NCBI GenBank assembly: GCA_023439125.1
Contig: JAEXOU010000006.1
Span: forward strand, 62,001 to 126,000
Origin: Bacillota bacterium
GTDB taxonomy: Bacteria; Bacillota; Clostridia; Lachnospirales; Lachnospiraceae
Reading direction: 5' to 3'
Length of the DNA stretch: 64,000 nucleotides
A model generated the notes under the pieces. The model was not told where the DNA came from. It did not search any database and worked only from the letters and a program-made list of their open reading frames with translations. This document shows, piece after piece, positions 60,497 to 64,000 of this stretch. How positions within the stretch are numbered: the stretch's first letter is position 1; the number at the start of each line of letters is the position of its first letter. Made by a program: the position numbers and the translations under genes.

Positions 60497-62014
60497 ATGA
60501 AGCTAAAAAATACAACGAATTTCTCTAAATATATAATTATAGGAGCAATTGCTACATCTGTACTAGCAATTTTTACAGTGGTGCTCCTAAGTATCATAAA
60601 AAGTGATAAAGGTTCTACACAAAAAAACACACCTACCTACACAGCCGATACATTAGGGGAGATAGAAAATGGTGATCATGAGGTTTATACGACAGGAGTT
60701 TTTTTGAGTGCCGATATTACCAATAAACGAATTACCGTATGTGACATTGTAACTAATGAAGAAATTGATTTCTTTTATTCTGGGAGCACCGTAATTACAG
60801 ATAAATATGATCAGTTAATAACTGTTTCGCAACTAATAAAAGGACAAGTTGTGAAGCTGAGTCACATAACAAAAACAAGAAACTTAACGAAACTTTCAAT
60901 CTCCCACGATATTTGGGAAAACATAGGAATCTCAGATGTTATTATTAACAAGAATGCAAAGGTAATCTCCTATTTGGGCAATAATTACTCCTATAGTGAT
61001 GGTACAGTATTTATCTCAGATGGAAAACTAATTAGTGTTGATGAAATTATGTCACTAGATTATTTAACGATTCGAGGCTGGGAGGAGAATATCTATTCTG
61101 TTGTTGTAACAGGTGGACATGGGTATCTAGAACTTACGGGTGAAGAAACATTCATTGGAGGAACGATTCATGTTGGAACGCAGCTCACGGAACAGATTAC
61201 GGAGAATATGCGATTAACTGTAAGAGAAGGTACATATACAGTAACAGTGAAAAATAAGAAAGCAGAGGGTTCTAAGGAAATTACAATTACTCGAGATCAA
61301 ACAAGTGTATGTGATATTAATGAATTTGCATTGGCTAAAGTAGAAGAAGGAAATGTTTTGTTTAATATCACTCCGCAAGGTGCTCTGCTTTTAATTGATC
61401 AGGTTGCAACTGATTATTCGAGTATGGTTACTCTGCCTGTTGGTAATCATATGATTGAGGTTTCGCTTGGTGGATACAAATCATATTCTGGAACACTATA
61501 CGTAGATAAGGGAAATACAAGTACATCGATAAATCTTCAAGTGAATGATAATTCAAGTACCAGTAATCAAGATAATGAAAATTCATCAACTGGTAATGAC
61601 TCTATGACAGATGAGTTTTATGAGGATAATATCTCAGAGGATAATACATCAGAGGGAAACTCCTCAGAGAATACAGACTCTGTTTGGGAAGGTGACAATA
61701 TGGAAGAGGAAGATGACAACATTGAAGAGGAGGATGAAGATGATTATACCTATGAATCTGGAGAGGTACCATCTGGAATCGATAAGTCCAAAACAATTAC
61801 GATTTATTGGATTACTGGAGCAGAGGTATACTTTAATGGTGAGATCGTTGGTACGATAGTAGATGGTAAGCTATCGGTACCAAAACAATATGGTGAGATA
61901 AGTGTAGATTTAGTAATCTATAGAGATGGTATTGCCCAGACAGTAACTCATTCTATTGTCGTGGATAATGATGGTCAAAATGTTTCTTATCATTTTCCTG
62001 AGGAGCTTGAATGA
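60497..62014 (+). CDS. Membrane-anchored PEGA-domain protein
   Basis: 505-aa protein with one N-terminal membrane helix (YIIIGAIATSVLAIFTVVLL, about 13-32) and an extracytoplasmic part. A beta-rich region (about 45-300) is followed by a PEGA-type domain (LFNITPQGALLLIDQVAT ... GNHMIEVSLGGYKSY). A Ser/Asp/Glu-rich low-complexity stretch (about 350-430) and a second PEGA-like unit (YWITGAEVYFNGEIVGTI) complete it. PEGA domains occur in surface and cell-wall proteins. ATG 60497 is chosen over the frame start (60404) because AGAGGT lies 7-12 bases upstream and the membrane helix begins there. It is a single gene ending in the long hairpin repeat at 62024. Confidence 0.8.
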   Translation: MKLKNTTNFSKYIIIGAIATSVLAIFTVVLLSIIKSDKGSTQKNTPTYTADTLGEIENGDHEVYTTGVFLSADITNKRITVCDIVTNEEIDFFYSGSTVITDKYDQLITVSQLIKGQVVKLSHITKTRNLTKLSISHDIWENIGISDVIINKNAKVISYLGNNYSYSDGTVFISDGKLISVDEIMSLDYLTIRGWEENIYSVVVTGGHGYLELTGEETFIGGTIHVGTQLTEQITENMRLTVREGTYTVTVKNKKAEGSKEITITRDQTSVCDINEFALAKVEEGNVLFNITPQGALLLIDQVATDYSSMVTLPVGNHMIEVSLGGYKSYSGTLYVDKGNTSTSINLQVNDNSSTSNQDNENSSTGNDSMTDEFYEDNISEDNTSEGNSSENTDSVWEGDNMEEEDDNIEEEDEDDYTYESGEVPSGIDKSKTITIYWITGAEVYFNGEIVGTIVDGKLSVPKQYGEISVDLVIYRDGIAQTVTHSIVVDNDGQNVSYHFPEELE

Positions 62015-62023
62015 GCAAGGAAG

Positions 62024-62212
62024 ACTGCAAAAGGTGCTGTCCCATGAATGGCAGTATGAATAAAAGAAGGAAGGGTGATGGTAATTTTCTTCGGCACGCT
62101 ATGCTCACAAGCCCACGAAATACATGTGGACTTGTAAGGCACTCCGAAAAATACCATCACCCTTCCTTCTTTTATTCAATATTCAGCTAGTACGACAGCA
62201 CCTTTTGCAGTT
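62024..62212. repeat. Repeat family 1, copy 2: very long hairpin
   Basis: Outer arms ACTGCAAAAGGTGCTGTC (about 62024-62041) and GACAGCACCTTTTGCAGT (about 62194-62211) are perfect complements. Inside, arms of about 35 bases (about 62057-62092 and 62143-62178) pair almost perfectly. The loop carries CTCACAAG, CCCAC, ACATGTGGA and CTTGTAAGG, matching the core of the murA-proximal copy at 20002. It separates the convergent PEGA and GGDEF/EAL genes. Confidence 0.8.
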
Positions 62213-62226
62213 CATTGTAATATACA

Positions 62227-64000
62227 TTAACTTCTTTTAAAGTTAAAATACTTAAGATCAAACACTTCCAATGGCAAAGGTTTATCATAGTAATAACCTT
62301 GAGCCATATAACATCCAATGGATTGTAGAAACATAGCTTGTTCAAATGTTTCTACACCTTCACAGATTACTTCCATATCTAGCTCTTGAGCCATACGGAC
62401 AATGTTGGAGATAACAATTCGTTCTCGTTTGTGCGTTGTTTTGGAGTGGAAGAAATCCTTATCAATTTTAAGCACTTTAAATGGTAAGTCACTTAAAAGA
62501 TTAAGAGAAGACAAGCCAGAACCAAAGTCATCCATGGCAAGTCCAAAACCAAGTTTACGAATACGCTGGAGAATATGAGCCCAATACCGATCTATGTTTA
62601 CAAATGCACTTTCTGTTATCTCAACCTCGATTAAGTTAGGAGGAATTCCATACTTATTAGCAGTTTTTTGTAAAAATTCTGGAAGAGTGCTGGTCTTAAA
62701 ATGTTCGCGTGAGAAGTTAACACTAACAGGATATACTTTAATGCCATGATCTATTTTATCCTTTAAGTGTGAACATACACTATCGAGAACAAAGTAATCA
62801 AGCTGTGTAATAAATCCATTATCCTCAAATAACGGAACAAAAGAGGAAGGAGGAACGATTCCTACATCAGGACGGTTCCAACGGACTAACGCCTCAGCAC
62901 CACAGATTTGTCCAGTGTTCATATTTATCTTTGGTTGATAGTAAACAGAGAATTGCCCATCACGAAGTGCTTCTTCCATTACATCTTCAATATTCTTTTG
63001 TTCAATTAGAGCAGAGCGCATGTTCTCATTAAAGAACTTGTAGTTATCTTTACGAAGCTTTTGAGCATTTTTACGTGCAATGTTTGCGCGATCGACTGCA
63101 ACAATAGCACTGTCATTATCGCTCATTACATAGATACCAATTATAACATTAATTTTATAGTGACCACCTTCAAAAGATGAGATTTGCTTTGACAAAATCA
63201 GTATTTCCTCTGCCTTTCTGGACAGGTCATCTATGTCTTCATATGAAAGTAATAATGCAAATTTATCGCCAGTAATTCTACATAAAATACTTTGCTCTCC
63301 ACCTACTGTGCTTAAAATATCAGATAAATGTTTTAATATTTCATCTCCAGCTTGATATCCATAATTATCATTAATTAACTTAAACTGAAATATATCACAG
63401 TAAATTATCGCATACGATTGCTCAGGGTGTTGTTTTAACTGTTGATTAACAACGTTTAAGAAAGTGTTAAAATTGTATGCATTTGTCAATAAATCTTTTT
63501 GTGTAATTAAATCCGCTTTTTGCATGGAACGTAAACGAATTAAGTAACTTCCAATGATCTTTGAAAGCAATGAGAGAGAATCAATTTCACTTTTAATCCA
63601 TTGGTGTGGTTCGTCACATATGCTAAAGCTTATAAAACCGATGTATTTTCCATGGTCACTTATTCCACACTGGAAAAAGGAATTCGTTCGTTCAAACATT
63701 TTAAAACGCGAGTTGACGTTCGATGATTGGAACAGCTCTGACATATTATCACAATACATAACTCCATTGTAAGCTTGTTTGTAAAAGCTGTACTGTTCAA
63801 GTTCTTCTGATGGTATATTACAGATATAGTCGGATGATTTATAGTCGGCATTGGAATACCATTCATGTGTAATACTAATTGTCGTTCCATCTTGTCCATA
63901 TTCGAAGATATTGGCACAACTTATGTTGTAATATATACCAATCAGAGAAAGCATCATATTAATTGATACATCAATTTCTCTGGAATCAAATAAAATATCG
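62227..64000 (-). CDS. GGDEF/EAL domain protein (5' end outside window)
   Basis: The frame is open past base 64000, so the start lies outside; 591 codons are visible. A GAF-like N-terminal sensor region (about the first 190 visible residues) is followed by a GGDEF-fold domain in which the signature reads TGDKF instead of GGDEF. The diguanylate cyclase site is therefore probably dead. The EAL domain looks complete: AEALVRW, DDFGSG, KIDKDF and CEGVETFEQ. It should hydrolyse cyclic di-GMP, possibly with GTP binding by the GGDEF domain as a regulatory step. It converges on the PEGA gene across the family 1 repeat. Confidence 0.9.
   Translation of the reverse strand, partial: DILFDSREIDVSINMMLSLIGIYYNISCANIFEYGQDGTTISITHEWYSNADYKSSDYICNIPSEELEQYSFYKQAYNGVMYCDNMSELFQSSNVNSRFKMFERTNSFFQCGISDHGKYIGFISFSICDEPHQWIKSEIDSLSLLSKIIGSYLIRLRSMQKADLITQKDLLTNAYNFNTFLNVVNQQLKQHPEQSYAIIYCDIFQFKLINDNYGYQAGDEILKHLSDILSTVGGEQSILCRITGDKFALLLSYEDIDDLSRKAEEILILSKQISSFEGGHYKINVIIGIYVMSDNDSAIVAVDRANIARKNAQKLRKDNYKFFNENMRSALIEQKNIEDVMEEALRDGQFSVYYQPKINMNTGQICGAEALVRWNRPDVGIVPPSSFVPLFEDNGFITQLDYFVLDSVCSHLKDKIDHGIKVYPVSVNFSREHFKTSTLPEFLQKTANKYGIPPNLIEVEITESAFVNIDRYWAHILQRIRKLGFGLAMDDFGSGLSSLNLLSDLPFKVLKIDKDFFHSKTTHKRERIVISNIVRMAQELDMEVICEGVETFEQAMFLQSIGCYMAQGYYYDKPLPLEVFDLKYFNFKRS

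Noticed and set aside
1..64000. CRISPR arrays, tRNA or rRNA genes, transposases, integrases, prophage genes
   Set aside because: None seen on either strand; no regularly spaced repeats, no GTTCGAATC-type tRNA arms, no transposase motifs.

Overview
The window looks like a core chromosomal segment of a low-GC, spore-forming, motile anaerobe of the Lachnospiraceae (Clostridium cluster XIVa; it recalls the Clostridium/Lachnoclostridium phytofermentans group, but I cannot confirm the species). The signs are a Bacillota-type large SRP RNA, two T-box leaders and a SAM-I riboswitch, a class III ribonucleotide reductase activase, a CotS-like spore kinase, a flagellin/FliS cluster, strong AGGAGG ribosome sites, and several families that I know mainly from Lachnospiraceae. 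I see no prophage, IS transposase, CRISPR array, rRNA or tRNA gene.

Layout. 1-4.1 kb: the 5' part of an ABC-F ATPase (minus), a Lachnospiraceae-type hypothetical protein, a GNAT acetyltransferase, and a tadA-nrdG pair (minus). 4.2-4.57 kb: SRP RNA gene with its promoter and terminator. 4.7-13.9 kb: the most unusual locus, four consecutive genes. A 770-aa protein with an N-terminal cyclic-nucleotide-binding-like fold is followed by JetA/MukF-like, JetB/MukE-like and giant JetC/MukB-like (SMC-type) proteins. This is a Wadjet/MukBEF-type condensin set without the JetD nuclease. An orphan ABC ATPase and a TPR-like/AAA-like protein follow on the same strand. 16.9-20 kb: Ig-like protein, flavin reductase, shikimate kinase-like protein, MurA. 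20.2-24.4 kb: HD-GYP protein, then a copper operon (copA-csoR-copZ) behind a CsoR-type operator. 24.5-28.4 kb: SAM riboswitch-metK and a two-component system.

28.4-33.9 kb: small hypothetical proteins, a DinB-like protein, a NitT/TauT-type binding lipoprotein behind an attenuator-like leader, and a DUF885 lipoprotein. 34-39.3 kb: a 1,078-aa FliK-like/DUF6240-like protein, flagellin and FliS. 39.5-43.8 kb: the permease and ATPase of a NitT/TauT-type transporter, probably the partners of the distant binding protein, then a lipoprotein, a cytidylate-kinase-like protein and an AI-2E family membrane protein. 43.8-53.8 kb: Pro T-box-proS-pncB; a MarR regulator and citrate synthase sharing an operator-like motif; Ile T-box-NUDIX-ileS. 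53.9-64 kb: esterase-like hydrolase, glycogen phosphorylase, CCA-adding enzyme, CotS-like kinase, PEGA-domain protein, and a GGDEF/EAL protein cut by the right edge.

Between genes lie two families of structured non-coding repeats. Copies share a conserved core, but their flanking arms differ in sequence while remaining self-complementary within each copy. These repeats and the condensin-like cluster are the best candidates for something not yet described. Where a start codon was moved from the longest open frame, the reason is given in the entry.
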